Positions 34,479 through 43,847 of a stretch of 64,000 bases of DNA are shown piece after piece. The notes below the pieces were generated by a model. It had not been told where the DNA came from, ran no database searches, and was given only the letters and a program-made list of their open reading frames with translations. How positions within the stretch are numbered: position 1 is the first letter of the stretch; each line of letters begins with the position of its first letter. Origin of the DNA: Martinezella dioscoreae (GTDB lineage Bacteria; Pseudomonadota; Alphaproteobacteria; Rhizobiales; Rhizobiaceae); the NCBI RefSeq assembly GCF_009176305.1, contig NZ_BLAJ01000001.1:1054001-1118000 (forward strand). The letters run 5' to 3'. A program made the position numbers and the translations under genes.

Positions 34479-35810
34479 ATGTCGCAGGCTCATCTCAATC
34501 CCTCGCTGCCCCAAGCACTCTCCCGGCTCGATCAGCTGACCAACTGGGAGCGCAAGCCGCGCGGGGAGATGCGGGTCGGTCTTGAGCCGATGCTCGACCT
34601 CATGCAGCGCCTGGGCAATCCGCATCGCAGCTTTCGCGCCATCCACGTTGCCGGCACCAAGGGCAAGGGATCGGTTTCAGCACTCCTCGAAGCGGGATTA
34701 CTGCGGGCCGGCTGGCGCGTCGGTCGCTACGCATCGCCGCATGTCGACCGGGTGAACGAGCGTGTCAGTATTCTTGGCCAGGAAGTCGAGGATGATGCGC
34801 TGGCGACGGCGATCATGCAGGTTCTGGATGGCTACGAGGGCGCAAAGCAGGCCGCGACGGCGGGTGAAGATGCGACCTGGTTCGATGTGATTACGGCCGC
34901 TGCATTCCTCGTGTTCAAAGAGGTCGGCTTGGACTGGGCCGTCATCGAGGTCGGCCTTGGCGGCAGGTTGGATTCCACCAATGTCGCCTTCGGCGAAGTT
35001 GCCATCGTCACGAATATCGGGCTGGAGCACACGGAAATTCTTGGGGTCACGCGCGAGGCGATCGCGGGTGAGAAGGTCGGCATATTGAAGTCCGGCGCCA
35101 CGCTTGCCACCACGCTTGCTATCGACGATGCCGCGGGAAAGGTCTTGCAGCAGCGTGCCGATGAGCTTGGCTGCCAGGTCCTGCGAACCGATCTTCCCGA
35201 AGACGCGACGATTGCGGAGACGAATATCTCGCTGGTCGGCCTTGTGTTCGATCATCTGGGACGACAAGGCGAGAGCGTGCAGACGGCGGGCAAAAAGGGG
35301 CAGCCGGTCGGCGCGTGGCTGCTCGAACCGGCCGTCATCGACAAGGCGCGGCTGCCGGGACGGATGGAGCGCTTCGACCTTGCCCTACCACCCACGCTTC
35401 GAAGCGGGCGACAGAGCTTGCCCGTCATCATGGATGGCGCGCATGTGCCATTCAATATCGAAGCAGTCCTGCGCGATATCACGCGCTCGTCCAGCGTCAG
35501 CGGCGATTGCATCGCGGTTGTCGCACTTGCATCCGACAAGGATGCTCCCGGCTTCTTGAACGTGCTCTCGCGATACGTGGCCCATGCGGTCTTTACAGAA
35601 GCGTCCGGATCGGGGCGCGCCCATGCGGCGAGCGAGCTGGAGGCATTGGCGATCTCGATGGGTATGGCCTGCGAAGCCGAGCCCAACCCGCAGAAAGCGC
35701 TTCATCATGCCGTCGCGAAAGCTGCGGAGGCGGGCGGCTGGATTCTGGTGACGGGCTCGCTCTATCTTGTCGGCGCTCTGCGCGGCACTGTCCGGGGGAG
35801 TGCAGGGTGA
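34479..35810 (+). CDS. folC: Folylpolyglutamate/dihydrofolate synthase FolC
   Basis: Mur-ligase-family enzyme of 443 residues that makes dihydrofolate and adds glutamates to folates. The P-loop is VAGTKGKGSVSALLEA, followed by RYASPHVDRVNERV (folate side), VIEVGLGGRLDSTN, and NIGLEHTEILG (metal-binding His). ATG 34479 has AGGA upstream and gives the expected MSQAHLNPSLPQALSRL. The end overlaps or nearly touches the following acetyltransferase gene. accD often precedes folC in alphaproteobacteria, but here an ABC exporter does. Confidence 0.94.
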   Translation: MSQAHLNPSLPQALSRLDQLTNWERKPRGEMRVGLEPMLDLMQRLGNPHRSFRAIHVAGTKGKGSVSALLEAGLLRAGWRVGRYASPHVDRVNERVSILGQEVEDDALATAIMQVLDGYEGAKQAATAGEDATWFDVITAAAFLVFKEVGLDWAVIEVGLGGRLDSTNVAFGEVAIVTNIGLEHTEILGVTREAIAGEKVGILKSGATLATTLAIDDAAGKVLQQRADELGCQVLRTDLPEDATIAETNISLVGLVFDHLGRQGESVQTAGKKGQPVGAWLLEPAVIDKARLPGRMERFDLALPPTLRSGRQSLPVIMDGAHVPFNIEAVLRDITRSSSVSGDCIAVVALASDKDAPGFLNVLSRYVAHAVFTEASGSGRAHAASELEALAISMGMACEAEPNPQKALHHAVAKAAEAGGWILVTGSLYLVGALRGTVRGSAG

Positions 35811-35812
35811 CG

Positions 35813-36337
35813 ATGGAAATTACGATCAGGCCTGCTCTTGCCAATGATGTCGCCGAGATGGCGAGGCTGCATCGCGCGATCTGGTGCGACACCTATCGCG
35901 ACCTAGTGTCTGCTGAGATTTATCAGGCTCTCGACGAGGATTTCCGCCGTGTGCGGTGGGCGGATATACTCGCAAATCCCCGTAGGGATCAGCGCGTGCT
36001 TTTGGCCGAGCAGGGCGGGCGACTTGTCGGTATCGGTGCGATCAACGCGCCGTCCGATGCCATATTCGAGGGGCGAGGCGAGATTAAGTCGCTCTATATC
36101 GATGCTTCCATCAAACGCCAGGGACTTGGCCGTCGTCTGATGCGAGAATTGGCGCGGGAACTTTTATCCATGGGCTATTCGGGTGCGGCGCTAGGTGTGG
36201 TCGTCGGCAATGAATCGGCGATTGCCTTTTATCGTGCGCTCGGAGGGCAATTGATCGGTCGGTACACGGATCCGGGTCCGGTCTGGCGTTCCGACAATTT
36301 CATTTTTGCATGGGACGACTTGTCCGTTCTGATCTGA
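35813..36337 (+). CDS. GNAT family N-acetyltransferase
   Basis: A 174-residue GNAT protein. The N-terminus MEITIRPALANDVAEMARLHRAIW is typical, and the acetyl-CoA loop reads IKRQGLGRRLMRELA, followed by LGVVVGNESAIAFYRALGGQ. Start is uncertain: a GTG at 35807 overlaps the folC stop as GTGA and is well spaced from GGGGGAG, while ATG 35813 gives the standard N-terminus. Substrate unknown. Confidence 0.85.
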   Translation: MEITIRPALANDVAEMARLHRAIWCDTYRDLVSAEIYQALDEDFRRVRWADILANPRRDQRVLLAEQGGRLVGIGAINAPSDAIFEGRGEIKSLYIDASIKRQGLGRRLMRELARELLSMGYSGAALGVVVGNESAIAFYRALGGQLIGRYTDPGPVWRSDNFIFAWDDLSVLI

Positions 36338-36367
36338 TTGTCCCATGCAAGCCGATGAACGGGGATT

Positions 36368-37273
36368 TCACCCGGCTGCGATCCACTTGCGTGGGGCGAT
36401 GGTCATGGCCATGACGCCAGCCACGACACAGACAAGACCTATGGCTGCGGTCGGAGACAGAGGTTCGCCAAGGAAGACGACGCCGATGGTGACGCCGATC
36501 GGGACGCGCAGATAGGCTTGTGCCGTCGTGCCGACCGAGCCGAGGGTCTGGATAAGCCGGAAATAGATGCTGAAGGCAAGCGCGGTGGAGACGACCGACA
36601 GGCCGAGCAGGGCCAGGATTGAGGCTGTCGACGGCGCAATCTGCCAGGGATGTTCGACAATCAGGCTCGCCGGGATCAGGAGAGCGGCACCGCAAAGCAG
36701 AGAGCCGGCTGCCGGCATCATCGGGTCCAGCCCCTTGAAATTTCGGCCGAACAGTGCGGCACAGGCATAGCAGATCGATGCCGCGACGACGGCAAGCTGT
36801 GGCAGCAGCTGGCGGCCCATTCCATGCAGCGCATCGAGGCCGATGATCAGGCAGATACCGGCCATGCCAGTAATCACGCCGAAAAGCTTGCGGCCCGTCA
36901 ACGGTTCGCTGCGCAACAGGAAGGCGGCAATCAGAAAGGCGAAAATCGGCGTCGTGGAATTCAATATGGTCGCAAGGCCGGCATCGACAGTCTGTTCCGC
37001 CCAGGCGATCAGCGTGAAAGGGATGGCGCTGTTGAGGCAGGATTGAATGAGGAAGCGCTTCCAGGTGGCGGCGTCGCGCGGCAGGTTCAGACCACGCCAG
37101 CGAATGATCGCAAGCAGAACAAGGCCGGCGATCAAGGTGCGGGCGGCGATCAGCGTGACCGGCGGGATGGTTGCTACGCCGATGCGGATGAAGGTGTAGG
37201 AGGCACCCCAGCAGGTGGCGAGGGCGAGGAGGAGAAGCAGTTCGGTCGTCAGGTTAGGTCTTGCCGGCGTCAT
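36368..37273 (-). CDS. EamA/DMT-family exporter
   Basis: Ten-span drug/metabolite transporter of 301 residues with two EamA halves (about residues 12-140 and 155-295). Landmarks are LATCWGASYTFIRIGVATIPP, NSTTPIFAFLIAAFLLRSEPLTGRKLFGV and a second VVFLGEPLSPTAAIGL. Members export amino acids or other metabolites. ATG 37273 gives MTPARPNLTTELLLLL; no good ribosome site is seen before it. Confidence 0.82.
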   Translation of the reverse strand: MTPARPNLTTELLLLLALATCWGASYTFIRIGVATIPPVTLIAARTLIAGLVLLAIIRWRGLNLPRDAATWKRFLIQSCLNSAIPFTLIAWAEQTVDAGLATILNSTTPIFAFLIAAFLLRSEPLTGRKLFGVITGMAGICLIIGLDALHGMGRQLLPQLAVVAASICYACAALFGRNFKGLDPMMPAAGSLLCGAALLIPASLIVEHPWQIAPSTASILALLGLSVVSTALAFSIYFRLIQTLGSVGTTAQAYLRVPIGVTIGVVFLGEPLSPTAAIGLVCVVAGVMAMTIAPRKWIAAG

Positions 37274-37367
37274 AGGGGGCACTCTTGTAAGATTTGGACA
37301 TGCCGTCTTATAGAGCGAAGAGATCGGCGAATGCTTCGCTCCCAATCGAACTATCGCGTTCGGTTCA

Positions 37368-38069
37368 TCAATCACGCAGCCGAAGCTCGTCGGTTTGCAT
37401 CTGCATCGACCCCAGGGTTTCGAGAAAGCTCATCCCGAGCAGGCTCTGATCGAGCTTGCCCGCTTCCGCCACGCTCGCCTCGACATCCCTGCGCTTGATC
37501 GGGCCGATTGCCACGGAGCCAAGTTCCACGGGAGCCGCCCTGGCGCGGCCGTTGGCGGTCAACACTGTCTGCGAATAGGTGAGGTTTTCCGGAATGATGC
37601 CGACGCGCTCGGCGTCCTCTTGCGATAAGGCGATGGTGCTGGCGCCGGTGTCGATCAGCATGTCGATCGGCTGGCCATTGATCGTGACCCGTGCTTCGAA
37701 ATGCCCGTTCGAGCGCTTGTGAAGGATGACTTCCTGACCGCCTTCGCTCGTCGTGACGACAACGGCATGGCCGGGCATAAGGCCGGCGAAGACGCGATTG
37801 CCGACCTGTTGGGCATCGTAGCGATAGATATAAGCGGTCGCGAGCGCCATGATGATGACGAACCAGATCAGCAGATTGCGGATCGACTGGCTGACCGTAT
37901 GCCGGCTCGCCCACACTGCGGCGCTCATCATCAGAGCGATCGGCAGGAGATAGACGACACGCGCGAAGTCGTCGTTGCGCATGCCGAAGGTGGAGCCGGT
38001 GTTATTGTTGAAGATGAGCAGTGCGAGGCCGATGCCGAGAATGGCGAGAACGATGTTCAGGCGGTTCAT
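37368..38069 (-). CDS. TIGR02281-type retropepsin-like aspartic protease, membrane anchored
   Basis: A 233-residue protein with three N-terminal membrane spans (about residues 5-22, 38-55, 65-82) and a clan AA protease domain over about 110-230. The catalytic Asp sits in DMLIDTGASTIALS, and QSLLGMSFLETLGS is typical. Such single-domain proteases act as dimers at the inner membrane; substrates are unknown. Its ATG overlaps the TGA of the DUF1289 gene by four bases. Confidence 0.85.
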   Translation of the reverse strand: MNRLNIVLAILGIGLALLIFNNNTGSTFGMRNDDFARVVYLLPIALMMSAAVWASRHTVSQSIRNLLIWFVIIMALATAYIYRYDAQQVGNRVFAGLMPGHAVVVTTSEGGQEVILHKRSNGHFEARVTINGQPIDMLIDTGASTIALSQEDAERVGIIPENLTYSQTVLTANGRARAAPVELGSVAIGPIKRRDVEASVAEAGKLDQSLLGMSFLETLGSMQMQTDELRLRD

Positions 38070-38287
38070 ACGGCGCTGCGCTCCCGTGCCATCCTTTGGC
38101 GGCGCGTCTCCCGGCGCGGCTTGCGCTCGACTTTGGTCAGGCGCTCCGGAAGCACTTCCATGATCTGACGGCGCTCGTCGTCGCTATAGCTCATCCACGC
38201 GCCGATTTCGGCCGATGTGCGGCCGCAGCCGAAGCAATAGCCGGTATTCTGGTCGATGGAACAGACGAGGATGCAAGGTGTCAGCAT
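38066..38287 (-). CDS. DUF1289 small Cys-rich protein
   Basis: A 73-residue protein of the DUF1289 family: TPCILVCSIDQNTGYCFGCGRTSAEIGAW carries four Cys that probably bind iron-sulphur or zinc, followed by a helix (SYSDDERRQIMEVLPERL) and a basic tail rich in Arg. Role unknown. It is coupled downstream to the aspartic protease gene by an ATGA overlap, and starts 19 bases after cobS, so the three may be one transcript. Confidence 0.85.
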   Translation of the reverse strand: MLTPCILVCSIDQNTGYCFGCGRTSAEIGAWMSYSDDERRQIMEVLPERLTKVERKPRRETRRQRMARERSAV

Positions 38288-38306
38288 GGGATCATATATC
38301 GATGCT

Positions 38307-39083
38307 TCAAATGCACATGGCAAGGGTACAGAGGGAAGCGATCTCGCAAATCTGCTGAGTCGCGCCGATCGTATCGCCCGTATGGCCGGTCACTTTCTGA
38401 CGGACATATCTTGTGGCAAGAAATGTCGCGACGCTCGTCGTGAGAAGGCAGCCAACTAACGCCGGAACGCCCATGGCGGGACCGACGAGCAGTATCGCGA
38501 GGCCCAATGTCGCAATCAGCGCCAGCTGCATGGCATCGCCATCCGGCTTGCCTGCCGATGCCGCGATCCCATCCGGTTTCGCGGATGGCAGGGCGTACCA
38601 ATGCCAGACCATGGCACCGCGGCTCAAGGTGGCCGCGGCGAGAATTGCGACAGCGGCGTCCTCAGGCGGCAGATGCCGGGCGATGGCTGCAAGTGCCGCC
38701 GCCCGCAATCCGAACGACAGTATCAACGCTGCCGCCCCATAAGTGCCGATGCGGCTATCCTTCATGATTTCGAGCGCGCGCTCGCGATCCTTGCCGCCGC
38801 CCAATCCGTCCGCCGTGTCGCTGAGCCCGTCTTCATGGAGGGCGCCGGTCAGGATCGTCTGCACGGCAAGCGCCAGCAATGCGGCCATCAACGGATCGGC
38901 GCTGAGGGCGAGTAGCACGCTGAACGTCAGCGCCGAGGGCAGGGCGATCAGCAGGCCAGCAACGGGAAAAGCGCGTGAAACGCGCGAGAGCTTGCCGTCA
39001 TGGCCTTCGAAGAAGGACGACGGCACGGGAACGCGGCTCAAGAAAGCGACGGCGCGCGCGATGTCACGCATATATTCCCGCAT
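38307..39083 (-). CDS. cobS: Adenosylcobinamide-GDP ribazoletransferase CobS (CobV)
   Basis: Membrane enzyme of 258 residues that joins adenosylcobinamide-GDP to alpha-ribazole, a last step of B12 synthesis. The family core [35 protein letters not shown] is complete, with the metal-binding acidic residues, and several hydrophobic spans follow. GGAGAGGAAGAA precedes the ATG at 39083; the long upstream frame crosses the divergent cobT. In the Pseudomonas denitrificans scheme the same gene is called cobV. Confidence 0.93.
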   Translation of the reverse strand: MREYMRDIARAVAFLSRVPVPSSFFEGHDGKLSRVSRAFPVAGLLIALPSALTFSVLLALSADPLMAALLALAVQTILTGALHEDGLSDTADGLGGGKDRERALEIMKDSRIGTYGAAALILSFGLRAAALAAIARHLPPEDAAVAILAAATLSRGAMVWHWYALPSAKPDGIAASAGKPDGDAMQLALIATLGLAILLVGPAMGVPALVGCLLTTSVATFLATRYVRQKVTGHTGDTIGATQQICEIASLCTLAMCI

Positions 39084-39210
39084 TTCTTCCTCTCCCCGCC
39101 ATACGCGCGACAGCATCGGGCGCTTTTGGAGTTGTTCGCACCGATTCCCAGGACTAATAGAGTCGCACGCAAAGAACCCGATTTGAGACCAAAAGACAAG
39201 GAACGCATTC

Positions 39211-40227
39211 ATGAGCGTCAGCGGCCTCCCATTCGACGATTTCCGCGCATTGCTGCGCGACCTTCCAGGCCCGGATGCCCGGGCGCTCGTGGCCGCGCGC
39301 GAACGTGATGCGCAGCTCACCAAGCCGCCCGGCGCGCTTGGAAGACTGGAAGAAATCGCTTTCTGGCTGGCCGCCTGGACCGGTCGTGCGCCGGCCGTGA
39401 CCCGGCCGCTGGTGGCGATCTTTGCCGGCAATCACGGCGTCACCAAGCAGGGAATTACGCCGTTTCCGCCTTCCGTAACCCAGCAGATGGTGGAAAACTT
39501 CGCAGCCGGCGGAGCCGCGATCAACCAGATCTGCGTTGCCTACGATCTCGGCCTCAAGGTCTTCGACCTCGCCCTCGATTTCCCGACGGGCGATATCACC
39601 GAAGAACCGGCATTGAGCGAGCGCGACTGTGCCGCGACCATGGCCTTTGGCATGGAGGCGATCGCCGGCGGTACCGACCTGCTCTGCATCGGCGAAATGG
39701 GCATCGGCAACACCACGATCGCCGCGGCCATTCATTACGCGCTCTATGGCGGCAAGGCCGAAGACTGGGTTGGCCCAGGCACCGGCTCGGAAGGTGAGAT
39801 GCTGAAGCGCAAGATCGCTGCCGTCGAGAAGGCGGTGGCGCTGCATCGCGATCATCTCAACGATCCGCTGGAAATCCTGCGCCGCCTCGGCGGCCGCGAG
39901 ATCGCGGCGATGGCCGGCGCCATTCTCGCCGCACGCATGGAACGGATCCCTGTTATCATTGACGGTTATGTCGCGACGGCTGCCGCTTCCATTCTCAAGG
40001 CCGCCAATCCCTCTGCGCTCGACCATTGCCTGATCGGGCACGTCTCGGTCGAGCCGGGTCATCTCCGCTCCATCGAGAAGCTTGGAAAGACACCGCTTCT
40101 GGCGCTCGGCATGCGGCTTGGCGAAGGTACGGGGGCTGCACTGGCGGCCGGCATCGTCAAGGCTGCGGCAGCCTGCCATTCGGGCATGGCGACGTTCGAA
40201 AGCGCCGGGGTTACGAACAAGCACTGA
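39211..40227 (+). CDS. cobT: Nicotinate-nucleotide-dimethylbenzimidazole phosphoribosyltransferase CobT (CobU)
   Basis: Enzyme of 338 residues that makes alpha-ribazole phosphate from dimethylbenzimidazole, feeding CobS. Family blocks are [53 protein letters not shown] and the C-terminal [17 protein letters not shown] with the catalytic Glu. It is divergent from cobS with a 127-base control region; I see no cobalamin riboswitch in it. Called cobU in the Pseudomonas denitrificans scheme. Confidence 0.95.
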   Translation: MSVSGLPFDDFRALLRDLPGPDARALVAARERDAQLTKPPGALGRLEEIAFWLAAWTGRAPAVTRPLVAIFAGNHGVTKQGITPFPPSVTQQMVENFAAGGAAINQICVAYDLGLKVFDLALDFPTGDITEEPALSERDCAATMAFGMEAIAGGTDLLCIGEMGIGNTTIAAAIHYALYGGKAEDWVGPGTGSEGEMLKRKIAAVEKAVALHRDHLNDPLEILRRLGGREIAAMAGAILAARMERIPVIIDGYVATAAASILKAANPSALDHCLIGHVSVEPGHLRSIEKLGKTPLLALGMRLGEGTGAALAAGIVKAAAACHSGMATFESAGVTNKH

Positions 40228-40233
40228 AAACTT

Positions 40234-40267
40234 GGCGGCGAGACGTTGAAATAAGCGTTTCGCCGCC
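40234..40267 (+). terminator. Stem-loop after cobT, probable terminator
   Basis: Twelve-base arms 40234-40245 and 40256-40267 pair with one G-T wobble around a 10-base loop, seven bases after the cobT stop; TCAATTTCC follows. Confidence 0.6.
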
Positions 40268-40413
40268 TCAATTTCCTGTAGATGATCGGTTTCTCGTCAT
40301 AAATCTGCAATGAATTTTGAAGGCGGCGAGCGGCGTCGCCTTGCTTCGCCCACGGCGAGGCGGTATTCGCAAGGCATCCAGATTGCAACCGGGACACTAC
40401 GGGCGGAGCGCGA

Positions 40414-40806
40414 ATGGCTGAGTTTTCAAAATCTGCGGTCAACAAGGAGACTGGAATTCGGCATTTTTTCGCCGCTGCAGGCTACTCCTGGGGCGGATTT
40501 CAGCGGCTGTTGCAGGAATCGGCCTTTCGCCAGGAACTGCTTTTTGCCGGGGTGGGACTGATCCTGTTGATTGCGGTCGGTGCGACCATCGGCGAGATCG
40601 TCATCGCGATGGTGCTGTTCCTCGCCGTCTTCGCAGTTGAGGCCATGAATACGGCGGTGGAAGAGGTGATCGACCGGATCTCGCCGGAGATTTCCAACGT
40701 CGGCAAACATGCCAAGGACCTCGGCTCGTTTGCCGTTCTCTGCATGCTGGTCGCCTCCGGCATCTACTTTCTTTATGTTATCGGCAGCCATCTGCTGTTT
40801 CGCTAA
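40414..40806 (+). CDS. dgkA: Diacylglycerol kinase DgkA
   Basis: Prokaryotic-type integral membrane kinase of 130 residues with three spans. The active-site helix carries the conserved AVEAMNTAVEEVIDRI segment, and the N-terminal amphipathic part reads RHFFAAAGYSWGGFQRLLQESAFRQE. It recycles diacylglycerol, for example that released during membrane-derived glucan modification. Monocistronic, following a 186-base gap after cobT. Confidence 0.93.
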   Translation: MAEFSKSAVNKETGIRHFFAAAGYSWGGFQRLLQESAFRQELLFAGVGLILLIAVGATIGEIVIAMVLFLAVFAVEAMNTAVEEVIDRISPEISNVGKHAKDLGSFAVLCMLVASGIYFLYVIGSHLLFR

Positions 40807-40807
40807 A

Positions 40808-40851
40808 GCAATTCCAGGAAAAGTGCGTAGCGGTCTTCCGTCCGGAATTGC
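40808..40851. repeat. Dispersed intergenic palindromic repeat
   Basis: GCAATTCC and GGAATTGC close a 44-base element whose inner part also pairs (GGAAAA with TCTTCC). I recall near-identical sequences between many genes of Rhizobium and Agrobacterium, so this is probably one copy of a Rhizobiales repeat family. The related flanking sequence continues to about 40900. Confidence 0.55.
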
Positions 40852-40928
40852 GAGACAACAAAGAGATAGTGCGGTTCAGAGATTCCGTGAAAAGCTGGCG
40901 CGTCTAGCGATCAGCACCCGAGCTGCGT

Positions 40929-42458
40929 TTAAGCGAAGCTCTTCTTGCGCCGTTCGGCGAGCGGCGCGTCCTCGACCGCCGGCAGACTTTGCAGCACGCG
41001 CTTGGGCGGCAATATGGCAATGACCTCCGTGCCTTCCCGTAGCTTTGATTTCAGCATGAACTGACCGTCATGCTTGGCAAGAATGGCCTGTACGATCGGC
41101 AGACCAAGGCCAGTGCCCTGTTCGGCGCTCTTGATGGCGATGGAGCCCTGACCAAAGGCGGACAGGACAATCGGGATCTCCTCTTCGGGAATGCCCGGAC
41201 CGTTATCCTTGATCGCGACATATTCGCCGCCGCCGGCCGTCCAGCCAACCTTGACGCTGATCTCGCCGCCTTGCGGCGTGAATTTCACCGCATTCGACAG
41301 GAGATTAAGGATCACCTGGCGCATCGATTTCTCATCGGCCCAGACGGAAGGCAGCTGCGCTTCGAATTGCGATGAGATCGAAATGTTTTTGGCGCGGGCG
41401 CGCAACTGCACCATGCCGATGCAATCCTCAGCAATATCGAGGAGGGAAATCGCTTCCTCGTTCAGCTCGTATTTGCCGGCCTCGATGCGCGAGAGATCGA
41501 GGATTTCGTTGATCAGGTTGAGCAGGTGCTGGCCGGATCGATGAATATCACTGGTGTATTCGCGATAGGTCGGATTGTTGAGCGGCCCCATGACCTCCGC
41601 CGACATGACCTCGGAAAAGCCGAGGATCGCATTCAGCGGCGTTCTAAGCTCATGCGACATGGAAGCAAGAAAGCGCGATTTGGCAAGGTTTGCTTCCTCG
41701 GCACGCCGGCGCGCTTCATCCGACATCGACTTCGCGACTTCCAGCTCTGCAATCAGATCGTCCTTCTCCGATTGGAAGGAGAGGATCTTCAGGTTCGACT
41801 GATACATGCGGTTGGTGATGAAGCTGAAGAATATCACGGCAACCGAAATGGCTGCAGTGAGGGCGATATCGGAGGGTCTTCGCGTGAGGATCGCGGCCAC
41901 GGCCAGTGCGACGGTCGCCGGTGCGAAGGAAAATGGAACAGCCCGCGGCAACATGAAGCTGGACATGGCCGTGATGCAGATCGCCGCAAGCAGCGTCGTC
42001 CCTTTGTAGAAGGCGAAACTGTCGCCACCGCAGGTCGCACAATTTTGCATCGTGAAGAGCGCCCAGCAGCAGCCGACGAGCAATTGCCCCAGCAAGAGCA
42101 GCTGTCGCCACTTTCTGGCGCTTTCAGCCGACATTTCCTGCTTCTTGGCGCGCCGTCCGATCAGCATGTTGATGGCATGGGCCGTCAGGATCGGAATGGT
42201 CCAGAAGAGAATGCCGGCATCATGTGTGAGGTAGACGCCGAGAACGGCGACCACGATAACGAAGATCGGCACGACGGCAGCACTCTGCCGCAAGGTGTCG
42301 ATGTGCATCATCATCAGTTCGCGATCGAAATTGCGGCTATGGCCGCTTTGCAGGCGTTCGCGCGTTTGCCGCACGGCCTTCGACACAGCCCGGTTACGGT
42401 GACTGCGCGATCGGTCGACAATGTTTTTATCTGTCGATGTGCTGACGCCGGTGCTCAT
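40929..42458 (-). CDS. Membrane sensor histidine kinase (HisKA/HATPase_c)
   Basis: A 509-residue kinase. About five hydrophobic segments lie in residues 55-220, followed by a coiled coil (about 222-262, EKDDLIAELEVAKSMSDEARRRAEEANLAKS). The phosphoacceptor His is in SMSHELRTPLNAILGFSE, then the N box NLLSNAVKFTP, G1 DNGPGIP and G2 GTGLGLPIV. The H box is like those of the alphaproteobacterial PleC/DivJ/PdhS group. No response regulator gene is adjacent, so the partner is elsewhere. No extracytoplasmic sensor domain of note is visible. Confidence 0.88.
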   Translation of the reverse strand: MSTGVSTSTDKNIVDRSRSHRNRAVSKAVRQTRERLQSGHSRNFDRELMMMHIDTLRQSAAVVPIFVIVVAVLGVYLTHDAGILFWTIPILTAHAINMLIGRRAKKQEMSAESARKWRQLLLLGQLLVGCCWALFTMQNCATCGGDSFAFYKGTTLLAAICITAMSSFMLPRAVPFSFAPATVALAVAAILTRRPSDIALTAAISVAVIFFSFITNRMYQSNLKILSFQSEKDDLIAELEVAKSMSDEARRRAEEANLAKSRFLASMSHELRTPLNAILGFSEVMSAEVMGPLNNPTYREYTSDIHRSGQHLLNLINEILDLSRIEAGKYELNEEAISLLDIAEDCIGMVQLRARAKNISISSQFEAQLPSVWADEKSMRQVILNLLSNAVKFTPQGGEISVKVGWTAGGGEYVAIKDNGPGIPEEEIPIVLSAFGQGSIAIKSAEQGTGLGLPIVQAILAKHDGQFMLKSKLREGTEVIAILPPKRVLQSLPAVEDAPLAERRKKSFA

Positions 42459-42581
42459 GGTTACATTGAAACTTGGCCTGCCTGAGGCTACACACTAGCC
42501 TTCAAATCTTAAGAAGATGCTGCGCCGAAATGATTTGTTTGCCATCTTCGCCAAGGATTTGTTCTTAAAGGAGGCAACAAC

Positions 42582-43151
42582 GTGGTGCGGTCGGGCCGCC
42601 TGTTTCGTGACGGCGTGGTCACTTTCGCGCTGCTTGCCATTCTCGCATTATTCGCGTTGAAGATGAACAATCGACCGGAAATCGTTCAAAACGGCAAGTT
42701 TTATGTCATTGACGGCGACACGCTTTTCGCCAACGGCGAACGCTTGAGGCTGAAAGGCATCGATGCTCCCGAATATCGGCAGCGCTGCCAACGCAATGGC
42801 GCGGATTGGGCCTGTGGCGAAGAAGCGCGCAAGGCGCTTGCCACAATTATTAAGACGGGAGCGCCCCAATGCCGGGGGCGGGAGAGGGATCGTTATGGTC
42901 GCCTGCTGGTGACATGCGTCGCCGGCGATCTCGATATCAACGCCGCGATGGTGCGCAATGGCATGGCGGTTTCCTATGGTGCCTATGCAAGCGAGGAGCG
43001 CATTGCGCGGCAAGCGAAAGCCGGGCTTTGGGCCAGTGATTTCGAGAAGCCTAGCGACTATAGGCGCGAGGAGCGTATGGCTGATGGCAATGATGCGATT
43101 GCCGGATTGTTCGGCTATTTGCGCCAGCTTGTCGGATGGAGCGCCCCATGA
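42582..43151 (+). CDS. Thermonuclease (SNase-like) family protein with membrane anchor
   Basis: A 189-residue protein with an N-terminal span (about residues 12-28) and a staphylococcal-nuclease OB fold. Active-site parts are kept: DGDT (44-47), RLRLKGIDAPE with Glu64, and RDRYGR with Arg107, plus four Cys in the domain. So it is likely an active, membrane-tethered, probably periplasmic nuclease. GTG 42582 is the start, well spaced from AAGGAGG. Its TGA overlaps the start of the uracil-DNA glycosylase gene. Confidence 0.85.
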   Translation: MVRSGRLFRDGVVTFALLAILALFALKMNNRPEIVQNGKFYVIDGDTLFANGERLRLKGIDAPEYRQRCQRNGADWACGEEARKALATIIKTGAPQCRGRERDRYGRLLVTCVAGDLDINAAMVRNGMAVSYGAYASEERIARQAKAGLWASDFEKPSDYRREERMADGNDAIAGLFGYLRQLVGWSAP

Positions 43152-43780
43152 AGCAGGAGAGCGAATTGCAGATCCTGCGTTCCGCGATTGCGGCCTGCCG
43201 TCTCTGTCGGGACGCACCGGCCAAGGGCGAGGCGGATCGCCTGCCACATGAGCCGCGTCCGGTTGCGACACTATCGTCGACTGCGCGGATACTCATCGCA
43301 GGGCAGGCGCCGGGATTGCGCGTTCACGAGAGCGGCCTGCCATTCAACGATGCCTCGGGTGACCGTTTGCGTCAGTGGCTCGCCGTGGATCGCGAGAGTT
43401 TCTACAATCCGGACCACTTCGCCATAATGGGCATGGGCTTCTGCTTTCCGGGCTATGACAAGGCGGGAAGCGATCTGCCGCCGCGCAAGGAGTGTGCGCC
43501 GTTGTGGCGGCAGCGGGCGATGGATGCGATGCCGCAGATCGAATTGATCCTGACGATCGGTCAATATGCTCAGGCTTGGCATCTTGGGGCGGAGCGCATG
43601 GGGTCGATGACCGAGACGGTCGCGCAGTGGCGGCGTTACCTTCTAACCAACCGGTCGCCGTCCGTCCTGCCATTGCCGCATCCAAGTTGGCGCAACAGCG
43701 GCTGGCTGAAACGAAACCCCTGGTTCGAGGCCGAGTTGCTTCCCGTTTTGCAACAACGTGTGAAAAGCCTGCTTCCTTGA
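43148..43780 (+). CDS. Uracil-DNA glycosylase superfamily protein, likely Fe-S type
   Basis: A 210-residue UDG-superfamily protein. Motif A is AGQAPGLRVHESGLPFNDASG (GQAPG at 52-56), and the late motif HPSWRN carries the conserved His. Four Cys (17, 20, 99, 116) are spaced like the [4Fe-4S] ligands of family 4/5 enzymes. Related proteins in rhizobia are annotated only as UDG family. The start ATG 43148 overlaps the nuclease stop (ATGA), so both are made from one message. Confidence 0.82.
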   Translation: MKQESELQILRSAIAACRLCRDAPAKGEADRLPHEPRPVATLSSTARILIAGQAPGLRVHESGLPFNDASGDRLRQWLAVDRESFYNPDHFAIMGMGFCFPGYDKAGSDLPPRKECAPLWRQRAMDAMPQIELILTIGQYAQAWHLGAERMGSMTETVAQWRRYLLTNRSPSVLPLPHPSWRNSGWLKRNPWFEAELLPVLQQRVKSLLP

Positions 43781-43847
43781 GAAAAAGTTTCTTTTCTATC
43801 GCTAAAAATAAGCTATAGAGAGAATATAATTCGAAGGGATGCTTTAA

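Noticed and set aside
39084-39210. Possible cobalamin riboswitch between cobS and cobT
   Set aside because: The gap is only 127 bases and I see no B12-box-like sequence.
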